Positions 28,677-37,083 of a stretch of DNA of 64,000 nucleotides are shown here, piece by piece (positions within the stretch are counted from its first letter, which is position 1; every line of letters starts with the position of its first letter). The position numbers and the translations under genes were made by a program. The notes beneath the pieces were generated by a model. It made no database searches. It worked only from the letters and a program-made list of their open reading frames with translations, and had not been told where the DNA came from. Location of the stretch: NCBI GenBank assembly GCA_944322745.1, contig CALUPV010000009.1, positions 1-64,000 of the forward strand. The letters run 5' to 3'. The DNA is from Candidatus Gastranaerophilales bacterium (lineage in GTDB: Bacteria > Cyanobacteriota > Vampirovibrionia > Gastranaerophilales > Gastranaerophilaceae).

Positions 28677-29529
28677 AGATGTAAACTTTAAAAGATCCCA
28701 AGATTTTAAAGAAATCGACAAAATTCATGATTTCATCTATAGCTTTTTTAACATTTTTGTCAGTTTTTAAGCCATCAATTTCAACAAAAAATAGATATTC
28801 ACCAAGTTTCCTTTTTGATGGTCTTGAATCAATATATGTAAGATTCAAACCATGCTTTGAAAAAATCAGCAAAACATCGCAAAGAGCACCCGGATAATTT
28901 TTTGTAGATAAAATTATTGAAGTTTTACCCGTATTTTCGTTGCAACAATCACTTCTGCCTAAAATATAAAATCTTGTTTTATTATCTTTTTCATCATTTA
29001 TATCATTTGACAATATATTCAAATCGAACAACTGAGCACATGTTTCATTTGCTATTGCAGCAATTGAATTATCTTTTTCAGTTGAAACTTTTTGAGCTGC
29101 ATAACTTGTAGATGAAACTTCTTTTAGTTCCGAATCGGGAAAGTTTTGATACAGAAACTTACTACACTGTGCTAATGCCTGAGGGTGAGAATATATTTTT
29201 TTTATTGTTGCTTTATCTTTGGAGGTTGAAAGAAGCATATGTTTTATAGGCAAAGTAATTTCCCCTTGTATTTGGATTTTATCATCTTTTATATCTAAAA
29301 AATTACCTATAGTTTCTCTAACAATTCCTTCTATAGAATTTTCAATAGGAAGAATACATATTGAGTTTGAATCTTTTTCTAAACTTTCCAATGCAGATTT
29401 TATACTTTTTTGTGCAATTTTATTATTAACTTTCATTGAACTCAATTCTAAAAACTTAAGCATAGCATTATGAGTATTTGAACCATCAGGACCTAAGTAA
29501 TAAATTTTTTCAATTAATTTTTCACACAT
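28675..29529 (-). CDS. pheA: Prephenate dehydratase
   Basis: A 284-residue monofunctional prephenate dehydratase (prephenate to phenylpyruvate, phenylalanine synthesis). The N-terminal YLGPDGSNTHNA replaces the usual GPEGTFTxxA but keeps its spacing. The catalytic NKTRFYIL motif and PIENSIEGIV are intact. The C-terminal ACT domain (GALCDVLLIFSKHGLNLTYIDSRPSK) provides feedback inhibition by phenylalanine. There is no chorismate mutase domain, so that activity is encoded elsewhere. The gene is transcribed alone, ending in a shared terminator. Confidence 0.93.
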   Translation of the reverse strand: MCEKLIEKIYYLGPDGSNTHNAMLKFLELSSMKVNNKIAQKSIKSALESLEKDSNSICILPIENSIEGIVRETIGNFLDIKDDKIQIQGEITLPIKHMLLSTSKDKATIKKIYSHPQALAQCSKFLYQNFPDSELKEVSSTSYAAQKVSTEKDNSIAAIANETCAQLFDLNILSNDINDEKDNKTRFYILGRSDCCNENTGKTSIILSTKNYPGALCDVLLIFSKHGLNLTYIDSRPSKRKLGEYLFFVEIDGLKTDKNVKKAIDEIMNFVDFFKILGSFKVYI

Positions 29530-29609
29530 TTGCTAAACCTTTATCGAATATAATAAAATAAATTAATATTATAACTAATTGTACATAAAATAAACAAAAA
29601 GGGTAAATT

Positions 29610-30989
29610 ATGACAAATATAAAGTTCGGTACTGATGGTTGGCGAGCAATTTTAAACAAAGATTTCACATATGAAAATACAGATAAAGTCATAAATGGAA
29701 TTGCATCTTACATATATAAAGAATCCAAATTTGATAAAAAGATTATAATAGGCTATGATCCGAGAAATAAAGCCGACACCTTTGCTTTTTATATAGCTAA
29801 AAAATTATCTGCATTCGGATTTGATGTTGAAGTAAGTTCTAAAATAATTGCCACACCTGTATTGGCATATTCGGCATTAGAAGAAAATGCCTATGCGATA
29901 ATGTTAACAGCTTCACACAATCCTCCTGAATATTTAGGAATAAAATTCATTCCGCCATATGGGGGGCCTGCCGAAGATTATATGGTTAAAGAGATTACTA
30001 ATAATTTAGAAATTGAATTTGAACATAAAAATAATCCTAAAACTTACAAAAAAGTTTCTTTTGAAGATAAATATATAGAACATATTGAAAATATTATTAA
30101 CCTAAAAAAGATAAAAGATTCTAATATTAAAATTAATTATGACGGACACCATGGGGCTGCAGGATTTCTGTTTAAAAGGATACTTGATGAATACGAAATT
30201 AAGAATAATTCACAAAATTTAGAAAGAGACATCAATTTTGGTGGTTACATGCCTGATCCAAAAGAAAAATATTTACCCCAATTAAAAGCATTATGCAAAG
30301 AAAATGGACATATTGGCTTAAGTAATGATGGAGACGGTGACAGATTCGGAGTTTTTGATGAGAATGGAAGGTTTATAAGTGCAAATGATATTATAGCAAT
30401 GCTTTTAAACCACTTAGTAACCAATAAGAATTACTCAGGAAAACTTGCAAAAACAGTAGGAGCAAGTTCCATGCTGGATTTATATGCTAAAAAACTAGGT
30501 ATTGATGTTATAGAAACACCTGTAGGCTTTAAATGGCTTGGTGCTGCAATGAGGAAAGAAGAGATAATAATAGCAGGAGAAGAATCCGGCGGTCTTAGTA
30601 TAAAAGGACATATTCCTGAAAAAGACGGAATACTGGCAAATTTATTAATTATGGAAATGATGGCTTATGAAAATAAAAAATTATGCGAGATCCATAAAGA
30701 CTTCTTATCAGAATTAAATAAAAAATTTATAAATGATAGAATAGATTTACAACTTGAATCTAAAGAAAAACAGGAAGAAATAATAAATAAATTCAAAACA
30801 TATTCTCAAATAGGAGAATATAAAATAACAGACTCCAGTACAATGGATGGCTTAAAAATATATCTTGAAGACGGAAGCTGGATTTTAATAAGAAAAAGCG
30901 GCACAGAACCGCTTTTAAGGATATATGTCGAGTCAGACAAGGAAGAAAAAATACAAGAATTAGAAAAAATTATTAAACAATTGTGTTAA
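29610..30989 (+). CDS. Alpha-D-phosphohexomutase (phosphoglucomutase/phosphomannomutase family)
   Basis: A 459-residue phosphohexomutase. The N-terminus KFGTDGWRAILNKDFTYENT, the phosphoserine loop LTASHNPPEYLGIKF (catalytic Ser), the metal loop SNDGDGDRFG, the sugar-binding GEESGGLSIKGHIPEKDG and the phosphate-binding RKSGTEPLLRIYVES are all present in order. It interconverts hexose-1- and hexose-6-phosphate for glycogen, LPS or other polysaccharides. The GTDGWRA subfamily is often annotated as phosphoglucomutase; glucose versus mannose preference cannot be decided here. The 3' end overlaps the convergent small secreted-protein gene by 17 bases. Confidence 0.92.
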   Translation: MTNIKFGTDGWRAILNKDFTYENTDKVINGIASYIYKESKFDKKIIIGYDPRNKADTFAFYIAKKLSAFGFDVEVSSKIIATPVLAYSALEENAYAIMLTASHNPPEYLGIKFIPPYGGPAEDYMVKEITNNLEIEFEHKNNPKTYKKVSFEDKYIEHIENIINLKKIKDSNIKINYDGHHGAAGFLFKRILDEYEIKNNSQNLERDINFGGYMPDPKEKYLPQLKALCKENGHIGLSNDGDGDRFGVFDENGRFISANDIIAMLLNHLVTNKNYSGKLAKTVGASSMLDLYAKKLGIDVIETPVGFKWLGAAMRKEEIIIAGEESGGLSIKGHIPEKDGILANLLIMEMMAYENKKLCEIHKDFLSELNKKFINDRIDLQLESKEKQEEIINKFKTYSQIGEYKITDSSTMDGLKIYLEDGSWILIRKSGTEPLLRIYVESDKEEKIQELEKIIKQLC

Positions 30990-31227
30990 AAATAAACAAA
31001 TCATTATAAAAAACAGATGAAGATATTTTACCAAAGAAAATATCTTCATTTATTTCCTTTGAAAAATAATTGTCTATATCAGCTAAAAGCGCTCTATTTC
31101 TTTCTGATTCAATTTTTTCAATATCTTGAATAGAACAGGCATAACCTGTTGTACAATAAGCAAAAACAGAAATAGGCAAACCTGAAAATATAAATAAAAT
31201 AAAAAACAATTCAAAAAATTTTTTCAT
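30973..31227 (-). CDS. Small secreted or membrane-tethered protein, 84 aa
   Basis: An 84-residue protein with a signal peptide (MKKFFELFFILFIFSGLPISVFA) followed by a mature part with two cysteines (CTTGYACSIQDIEKIE). The start at 31227 has a GGAGTGGA site five bases upstream; an ATG four codons earlier lacks one. The two cysteines six residues apart could form a disulfide. It is not recognised by family. It is divergent from the uridine-kinase-like gene, with a palindrome between them, and overlaps the phosphohexomutase end by 17 bases. Confidence 0.68.
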   Translation of the reverse strand: MKKFFELFFILFIFSGLPISVFAYCTTGYACSIQDIEKIESERNRALLADIDNYFSKEINEDIFFGKISSSVFYNDLFIFNTIV

Positions 31228-31276
31228 ATTCCACTCCATTAAAATAAAGAATAGCTACCCATCTATATTTTGAACG

Positions 31277-31298
31277 GTAATGTAAAGTTTTACATTAC
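31277..31298. promoter_or_regulatory. Perfect 22-bp operator-like palindrome between divergent genes
   Basis: GTAATGTAAA (31277-31286) and TTTACATTAC (31289-31298) are perfect complements separated by two bases. A further half-site TAATGTAAAA occurs at 31333-31342. The elements lie between the divergent small-secreted-protein and uridine-kinase-like genes, where an operator would be expected. The cognate factor is unknown. Confidence 0.5.
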
Positions 31299-31420
31299 TA
31301 TTTGTAACTATATATTTGACTGTCCAAAAGTTTAATGTAAAATCATGTGTACAAAGTAAAATAAAATTTATATATCTTAACCAGATAGCAAAAATTATTT
31401 TTTGGAGTATTTCTCTAAGT

Positions 31421-32290
31421 ATGAATTCCCTATTAGAAAAAGAAAAAATACAAAATGATAAAATTTTAAAACCTGATTTTTCTACAAAATCAGGAAGAGA
31501 GTTTTTGGCTATATACTTGAATTCAAAATTCAAACAAATTTTGAGCTATGATAGAAATAGTGACACGCCGATTTTTAAGAGTATTCATCCTTCTTTTATT
31601 CCGAAGTTCACAAAGAGATTAATAAATAATCCTGAAAAACATTTTTTAATCGGAATAAGTGGTGAATCGGCGAGTGGAAAAACCACTATTTGCAACACAA
31701 TTAAACTTGCTACTGAACGGTTAGATATGCCAATTGAAATTTTAAGTGCAGATAATTATTTTAGAGACATATCAGCACTTATTGAAAAATACGGTTCTTT
31801 TGATAGGTTGTTAGAATCAGGTTATGACGTTGATTCACCGAATAATTTTGATATGGAACAGTTATTCATTGACTTAGAACAGCTTTCAAGAGGCAAAGAT
31901 GTTAAAATACCTCAATATTTAGTAAATGGAACAGGCGTTGTTGTTCCAAATGCAATTCCAAAGAAAGCACAAAAAATAATTGTTGTTGAAGGTATGGCAA
32001 CAATGTACGGAAAAGTTGCTGATTTATTTGATATCAAACTTTATGTTGATATAGATCCCGAAATTCAAGAAAAATGGTTTTTATATAGAGCCCAAACATC
32101 AAGAAATCAAAATGAGGAAAATGCAAGAAAGCAACTTGCATATGTTAGAGAAGCTTCAAAGAAATATATTCTTCCTAAGAAAAATAACTCAGACATAATA
32201 ATAAACGGAGCTTCTTCTTTGGAATATTTTACTCAAATTATTGATTATATTTATCAAATTACAAATAATTTCTCAAATCCCGAACAATAA
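31421..32290 (+). CDS. Uridine kinase/phosphoribulokinase-family P-loop kinase
   Basis: A 289-residue P-loop kinase. Walker A is GISGESASGKTT near residue 77 from the chosen ATG, followed by LSADNYFRD (the Asp/Tyr region of uridine kinase), DSPNNFDMEQL and VVEGMATMYG, matching the Udk/PRK fold. The N-terminal 60 residues are an extension not present in E. coli Udk (213 aa). I chose ATG 31421; the frame is open from a TTG at 31316 but that stretch is unlike protein. The substrate may be uridine/cytidine, but PRK-family neighbours differ, so only the family is secure. Confidence 0.82.
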   Translation: MNSLLEKEKIQNDKILKPDFSTKSGREFLAIYLNSKFKQILSYDRNSDTPIFKSIHPSFIPKFTKRLINNPEKHFLIGISGESASGKTTICNTIKLATERLDMPIEILSADNYFRDISALIEKYGSFDRLLESGYDVDSPNNFDMEQLFIDLEQLSRGKDVKIPQYLVNGTGVVVPNAIPKKAQKIIVVEGMATMYGKVADLFDIKLYVDIDPEIQEKWFLYRAQTSRNQNEENARKQLAYVREASKKYILPKKNNSDIIINGASSLEYFTQIIDYIYQITNNFSNPEQ

Positions 32291-32299
32291 GAATGTAAT

Positions 32300-32328
32300 A
32301 AAAACCTCTCTATAATAGAGAGGTTTTT
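32300..32328 (+). terminator. Intrinsic terminator after the uridine-kinase-like gene
   Basis: AAAAACCTCTCT and AGAGAGGTTTTT pair around ATAAT, 10 bp after the stop, and run into T residues. Confidence 0.9.
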
Positions 32329-32347
32329 ATATATAGACAAAGTTAAA

Positions 32348-32375
32348 GTCCTTATAAAAAATAAGGACCCTTTTT
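32348..32375 (+). terminator. Second, tandem terminator-like hairpin
   Basis: GTCCTTAT and ATAAGGAC pair around five A residues, followed by CC and five T residues. It lies 20 bp beyond the first hairpin and just before the convergent small membrane-protein gene ends at 32396, so it may serve the plus strand as a backup. Confidence 0.75.
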
Positions 32376-32395
32376 ATATTATATGAAAAGAAGAA

Positions 32396-32695
32396 TTAGT
32401 TTGCAGCTTTAGGTGGTTGTTTTGGCTGAATTTTTTCTGCTATTTTAGAAAATACTGTATTTGCCAAAGCACCAATTCCGGATAAAAGAGCCATTCCTAT
32501 AACAAAGTTTGCAGCATATTTACCCTTTCCTCCGCAATTATTGACCACTTGCATCATGTCTTTAGGACGGGATACCCAGGAAATTGCAGTTGAAGTAGCT
32601 AAAACTCCTGCAGTCAAGGCTGCACCTGTTTTGGCCGCTTTATATTTGTTATTTTTCATTGTCATAGGCTGGATGTTTACTGCATTTAAGTTCAT
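32396..32695 (-). CDS. Small membrane protein, lineage-type hypothetical, 99 aa
   Basis: A 99-residue protein beginning MNLNAVNIQPMTMKNNKYK, with two hydrophobic segments (about residues 24-42, TGAALTAGVLATSTAISWV, and 61-80, FVIGMALLSGIGALANTVF). It has a short proline/lysine-rich tail (KIQPKQPPKAAN). It shares the design of the 27566 and 28149 proteins: polar N-terminus, then Ala/Gly-rich helices. No function is known to me. It is transcribed alone on the minus strand between two convergent regions. Confidence 0.72.
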   Translation of the reverse strand: MNLNAVNIQPMTMKNNKYKAAKTGAALTAGVLATSTAISWVSRPKDMMQVVNNCGGKGKYAANFVIGMALLSGIGALANTVFSKIAEKIQPKQPPKAAN

Positions 32696-32774
32696 TAGTA
32701 TTACCTTTTTTATCGTATAGTCTTAAAGTTTATAAAGAAAAAAATTTGTTATTATATAAAATTTATCTTTACAA

Positions 32775-33677
32775 TTAATAACAATTTGTAATATACATAA
32801 TCATATTTGTTAAAGATTCTTTTTCAACATCAAACCAATGAATATCTTTATTTGAGTTAAACCAGCTTATCTGACGTTTTGCATAGCGTCTGGTATTCTG
32901 TTTTAATAGATTTGAAGCTGTTTCAAAATCTGTTTCCCCTTTGAGATAAGGAAATAATTCTTGATAACCGATTGTTCCTAGCAGAATTTTATTTTCACCA
33001 TATTTATCAAATAGTTTTTTAGCTTCATCAACTAAACCTTGCTCAAACATTATATCTACTCGTTTATTTATACGTTCATACAAAAATTCACGATTTTGAG
33101 CATTCAAACCATACCACAAAACATTATATTCACTTTCTTTCTTTTTTTGGGCTTTACTCATTGGTATACCTAAAGTAAGACAGACCTCAAGCGCTCTAAT
33201 TATTTTAACTTTATTATTAAAATGTATTCTTTCAGCTATATCTGGATCCTTTTCTTTTAGTAATGAATAAAGTTCTTCGGAAGATTTTTGTTCCAATTCT
33301 TCACGCAGTTCTTTATTTGGCTCAACTCTAGGCAAGTCAAAATCTTGTAAAAGGACTCTAAAATAAAGTCCAGTACCACCAACCAGAATCGGTACTTTAT
33401 CTTTTTCAAAAATTTCTTTTATTTTTATTTTTGCATCATCACAGAAATTAGCGACCGTATATTCTTGATTAACATCTATAATATCCATTAAATAATGAGG
33501 AATACCTTCTCTTTCTTCAAAAGTCGGCTTTGCACTTCCTATATCCATTTCTTTATATATTTGTCTTGAATCAACAGATATAATTTCACCATTAATCTGT
33601 TTTGCTAATTCAATGGATAATTTAGTTTTCCCCGATGAGCTCGGTCCTGTTATTGCTATTATTTTTTGTTTTGTCAT
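32775..33677 (-). CDS. miaA: tRNA dimethylallyltransferase
   Basis: A 300-residue MiaA, which adds a dimethylallyl group to A37 of tRNAs reading U-starting codons. The P-loop is AITGPSSSGKTKLSIELA, followed by EIISVDSRQIYKEMDIGSAKP and VGGTGLYFRVLLQDFDLPR. A C-terminal RRYAKRQISWF motif contacts the tRNA. The length is normal (about 300). The start codon lies 56 bases inside the end of the upstream membrane-protein gene, which implies translational coupling. The family start MTKQKIIAITGPSSSGK fits well. Confidence 0.95.
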   Translation of the reverse strand: MTKQKIIAITGPSSSGKTKLSIELAKQINGEIISVDSRQIYKEMDIGSAKPTFEEREGIPHYLMDIIDVNQEYTVANFCDDAKIKIKEIFEKDKVPILVGGTGLYFRVLLQDFDLPRVEPNKELREELEQKSSEELYSLLKEKDPDIAERIHFNNKVKIIRALEVCLTLGIPMSKAQKKKESEYNVLWYGLNAQNREFLYERINKRVDIMFEQGLVDEAKKLFDKYGENKILLGTIGYQELFPYLKGETDFETASNLLKQNTRRYAKRQISWFNSNKDIHWFDVEKESLTNMIMYITNCY

Positions 33678-34482
33678 AGTAAAAACAGAATACCAAAAGC
33701 AAATAATAATTTAAATATATAGTAAATAGTATTATTAAAATCACCAACGAAAAAGAATTTGTTCCCAAAATAACTGATAACATATTCAAACAGACATATA
33801 AAATAAAAGTAAAAATAATTATTGCAATAACACCAAGTATATTTTTAAAGAAAAATTTAATTGCAGTCCAAAAACATTTTAATATGTTTATTTCCTCGAA
33901 ACTCATAACAGCAAAATATAATATTATAAAAAAGTTCATAATAGATGCTGCAAAATTCACAATTATCATCCAATTTACAAATGTAATCTTATCTTCAAAA
34001 GTAATACTATTTATATAATTATAAATTTCTGCTTGTGACGTTGCTTTTGCTATTTTAGGAAAATCATATAATATTTTAGGTTCCCCAAAAACATTTATAC
34101 ATAACTTAGTAATAACAAACATAAGAGCAACATATAATAAAAATATAATAAAATATGCAACTGCTGTTTTCAAAAAATCAGCCCCTACACCTTCGAAAAA
34201 TTTTTTAAAATTCTGCACTGCCTTAACTGCAATTTCTTCTTTAGAATCATCTTCATTATAATTTAAAATGCCGTATTTATTTATATAAAACCAACCTGCA
34301 CTAAAAGCAATAAACATAAGTACTATAGACAGCATCAAAACTATTTTTGGTATGCTAAAAATATTTCTTCCCACAAGAAAAGTAAATGCCGTCATTAATA
34401 ACAATAAACCTAAAAGTAATGGTTGTATAAATATTAAATTATTTTTTAATATATAAAATGATTTTTTAAATATTTCTAACAT
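33622..34482 (-). CDS. Polytopic membrane protein of unknown function
   Basis: A 286-residue integral membrane protein with about six hydrophobic helices: residues about 15-33, 41-62, 105-130, 170-190, 210-235 and 245-270. It starts MLEIFKKSFYILKNNLIFIQPLLLGLLLL. The pattern (paired helices with aromatic loops) is like the large DUF-type glycerophosphoryl or DUF975/DUF4013 membrane families, but I cannot assign it. It overlaps miaA by 56 bases and is transcribed with it, which is position only and not evidence of shared function. Confidence 0.75.
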   Translation of the reverse strand: MLEIFKKSFYILKNNLIFIQPLLLGLLLLMTAFTFLVGRNIFSIPKIVLMLSIVLMFIAFSAGWFYINKYGILNYNEDDSKEEIAVKAVQNFKKFFEGVGADFLKTAVAYFIIFLLYVALMFVITKLCINVFGEPKILYDFPKIAKATSQAEIYNYINSITFEDKITFVNWMIIVNFAASIMNFFIILYFAVMSFEEINILKCFWTAIKFFFKNILGVIAIIIFTFILYVCLNMLSVILGTNSFSLVILIILFTIYLNYYLLLVFCFYYDKTKNNSNNRTELIGEN

Positions 34483-34610
34483 TCCCTGATTATAGCATAT
34501 GTAAAAAATAAATAAATAGCTTAGCAGTTAGTAATGAAAAGTAATAATTAGTAAAAAGATTATGTGTTTTTGGTAAAATGTATAAAGTACAGAGAAAACG
34601 GATTGGGGTA

Positions 34611-35969
34611 ATGAAAGAGAGAATCGTTCTTTTATCTATAATATCTTCATTATTAATACTTTTATATTTCTTTCAAAATAATATGAATACACCATGTGCA
34701 TTTATGACCATATTGATTTTTATGGCTTTATATACTGCGTACATGCAAATAGCTTTCAAACATAGAGTGAGAAAACAAAGAAAACATCCTGTAGAAAAGA
34801 ACTACAATTATAAACCTTATGTAAGTATATTAATACCTGCACATAATGAAGCTGAAGTTATATCTAAGACAATAGAAAATATTTCCAATATAGATTATCC
34901 AAAATATGAGATTATAGTTATTGATGATAGAAGCACAGATGATACAGCGTTAGTTCTTGAGAAAATAAGCAATGAATATCCTAATATGAAATATTTTTCA
35001 AGAACAAAAGAAGCATTTCCCGGTAAATCCGCAGTGCTAAATGATGCAATGAAAATTGCAAAGGGAGATGCTATTCTTGTTTTTGATGCTGATGCAAGAG
35101 TTAAACCTAACTTTTTAAAAGAATTAATACCAGCTCTTGAACCGGAGCAGGTTGGTGCTGTTCAAGCCAGAAAAGTTATTATCAATAGAGAACAAAATTT
35201 TCTAACTCGTTGTCAAGATAATGAAATGGCTGTTGATACTCATTTTCAAGTCGGAAGAGATTCTGTTAAAGGTGCTGTTGAGTTAAGAGGCAACGGTGAA
35301 TTAATAAAAAGAAAAGCACTTGAAGATGTTAACGGTTGGAATATTTATACAATTACAGATGACCTTGATTTATCAACAAGATTGCAAATTAAAGGCTGGG
35401 ATGTTCGTTTTTGTCCTGAAGTTTGCGTATATGAAGAGGGCGTTCCGTCATATATTCCTTTGGTAAAACAAAGAAGACGCTGGATAGAAGGAAGTATAAG
35501 AAGATATTTAGAACATTTTTCAGATGTATTAACATCTAAAGATATTTCATTGCGTGTAAGTTTGGATATGACTGCTTATATTACTGAATTTATTTTACCG
35601 GTTTGGATGGTATCAGAAGTAATTATTCAGTCATACAGATATATAAAGGATGATCCGAATTGGATACTTTCATCTATGGCATTATCTACATTAATGTGCG
35701 GATTTTTCATAGTTGCTTTATTTTACAGCTTAAGAAAATATGTAAAATTAAAGCCAATGGAAAACTTGATTCAATCGGTAACAACTGCACTATACATAGT
35801 AGTACTTTGGTTCCCGCTTGCAATTTTTATAATCTTTAAAATTATATTTATGAAAAATAATATGGATTGGGGAAAGACAAAACATGGAACTGCAAAGGTT
35901 GTTCAAGACCTTTCTGTTGAAAAAAACCAATCAAAAGAAAAAGAAACCGAAACACTAATAAAAGTCTAA
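34611..35969 (+). CDS. Processive family 2 glycosyltransferase (membrane-bound)
   Basis: About 452 residues of GT2 enzyme of the polysaccharide-synthase type. Two N-terminal hydrophobic helices precede the catalytic domain: ILIPAHNEAEVISKTIENI, VFDADARVKPNF (first Asp motif), ITDDLDLSTRL (second acidic motif) and KQRRRWIEGSIRR (the QxxRW motif of processive synthases). Further hydrophobic helices follow near the C-terminus. It resembles PgaC/IcaA or cellulose-synthase-like enzymes that polymerise and export a surface glycan. The start was set at ATG 34611; an ATG at 34578 adds 11 residues but is followed at once by a TATAAA-like promoter hexamer. Confidence 0.88.
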   Translation: MKERIVLLSIISSLLILLYFFQNNMNTPCAFMTILIFMALYTAYMQIAFKHRVRKQRKHPVEKNYNYKPYVSILIPAHNEAEVISKTIENISNIDYPKYEIIVIDDRSTDDTALVLEKISNEYPNMKYFSRTKEAFPGKSAVLNDAMKIAKGDAILVFDADARVKPNFLKELIPALEPEQVGAVQARKVIINREQNFLTRCQDNEMAVDTHFQVGRDSVKGAVELRGNGELIKRKALEDVNGWNIYTITDDLDLSTRLQIKGWDVRFCPEVCVYEEGVPSYIPLVKQRRRWIEGSIRRYLEHFSDVLTSKDISLRVSLDMTAYITEFILPVWMVSEVIIQSYRYIKDDPNWILSSMALSTLMCGFFIVALFYSLRKYVKLKPMENLIQSVTTALYIVVLWFPLAIFIIFKIIFMKNNMDWGKTKHGTAKVVQDLSVEKNQSKEKETETLIKV

Positions 35970-35985
35970 GAAGGGAGAATATACA

Positions 35986-37083
35986 GTGGATTTTACAACA
36001 TTAACGGTAGAATTATTAAAAGGACTAAATAATCTTACAGGAAGTTACGGCTTGGCAATTATAGCCCTTACCGTTATCGTAAGACTTTGTCTATGGCCTT
36101 TAGGAGTTTCTCAACAACGTTCTATGAGAGCAATGCAAATTCTGCAGCCAAAAATGAAATTAATACAAGAACGTTATAAAAATGATCCTCAAACAATGCA
36201 AAGGAAAATGATGGAGTTCTATAAAGAACACAAATTCAATCCAATGTCAGGTTGTTTGCCATTATTAATACAAATGCCAATATTCATTTTATTATATGCT
36301 GCATTAATCAGCCCTCAATTTATACAAGAAGCAGGTAATTCTCACTTCTTATTTATAGACAGACTCGATAAAACCTTAAGAGGAAATGCAGGAATTTCAT
36401 ATGATGGAACGTTCAGTGTTTCAAATAATGATAAATTTACCGTTTACAAAAAAGTTAAAGTGATTATTGGCGACCAAGAACTCGATAATGTAAAAATTGA
36501 TTCTAAAAATGCAATAAAGATTCAAGGCGAAATTGTTCCCGGTCAGCCAATGGATTTAAAAATCAACCTTGATGATTTTAACTTAAAATACAGCCAATTA
36601 GATAAGGTTACTTCCGCATCAATTGATATACAGAATATGAAAACAAGAGAAGTAGAAACTGTTAATTTTGAAAGACGCGATAACATAATGGCGGCATCAA
36701 TACCAACAAATGTACCACAAGGACAATTCCATTTTGATGTATTCATTTTAATTCTTCTTTTTGCAGGAACAATGATTGCAACTCAAAAAATAATGATGGC
36801 AACAAATAAAAATGTTCAACAAGACCCAATGCAAGCTCAAATGCAAAAAATGATGGGAACAATCATGCCTGTTATGATTATATTTATGTTTGTTATCGCT
36901 CCAATTCCTGCAGGTGTTTTATTATACTTAGTTGTAAGTAATATAATTCAAATAATTCAAACTATAGTTATAAATAAACAGCTTGAAGCAGAAGATAACG
37001 CAAAACATGATGTAAAAGATTTATCTAACGCAAAAACAATTAACCCGATTGAAACAAAAACTATAGAAGCAGACAAAAAATAA
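35986..37083 (+). CDS. yidC: Membrane protein insertase YidC with large periplasmic insertion
   Basis: A 365-residue YidC/Oxa1 insertase starting with GTG after an AAGGGAG site. Conserved parts include the first core helix with the essential Arg (IIALTVIVRLCLWPLG), the cytoplasmic QQRSMRAMQILQPKMKLIQERY hairpin, and the second helix LPLLIQMPIFILLYAAL. The last helices (FDVFILILLFAGTMIATQ, IMPVMIIFMFVIAPIPAG, GVLLYLVVSNIIQI) follow. Between helix 2 and helix 3 there is an insertion of about 115 residues (130-248) that is beta-rich and would be periplasmic. There is no long N-terminal P1 domain as in E. coli. Confidence 0.93.
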   Translation: MDFTTLTVELLKGLNNLTGSYGLAIIALTVIVRLCLWPLGVSQQRSMRAMQILQPKMKLIQERYKNDPQTMQRKMMEFYKEHKFNPMSGCLPLLIQMPIFILLYAALISPQFIQEAGNSHFLFIDRLDKTLRGNAGISYDGTFSVSNNDKFTVYKKVKVIIGDQELDNVKIDSKNAIKIQGEIVPGQPMDLKINLDDFNLKYSQLDKVTSASIDIQNMKTREVETVNFERRDNIMAASIPTNVPQGQFHFDVFILILLFAGTMIATQKIMMATNKNVQQDPMQAQMQKMMGTIMPVMIIFMFVIAPIPAGVLLYLVVSNIIQIIQTIVINKQLEAEDNAKHDVKDLSNAKTINPIETKTIEADKK

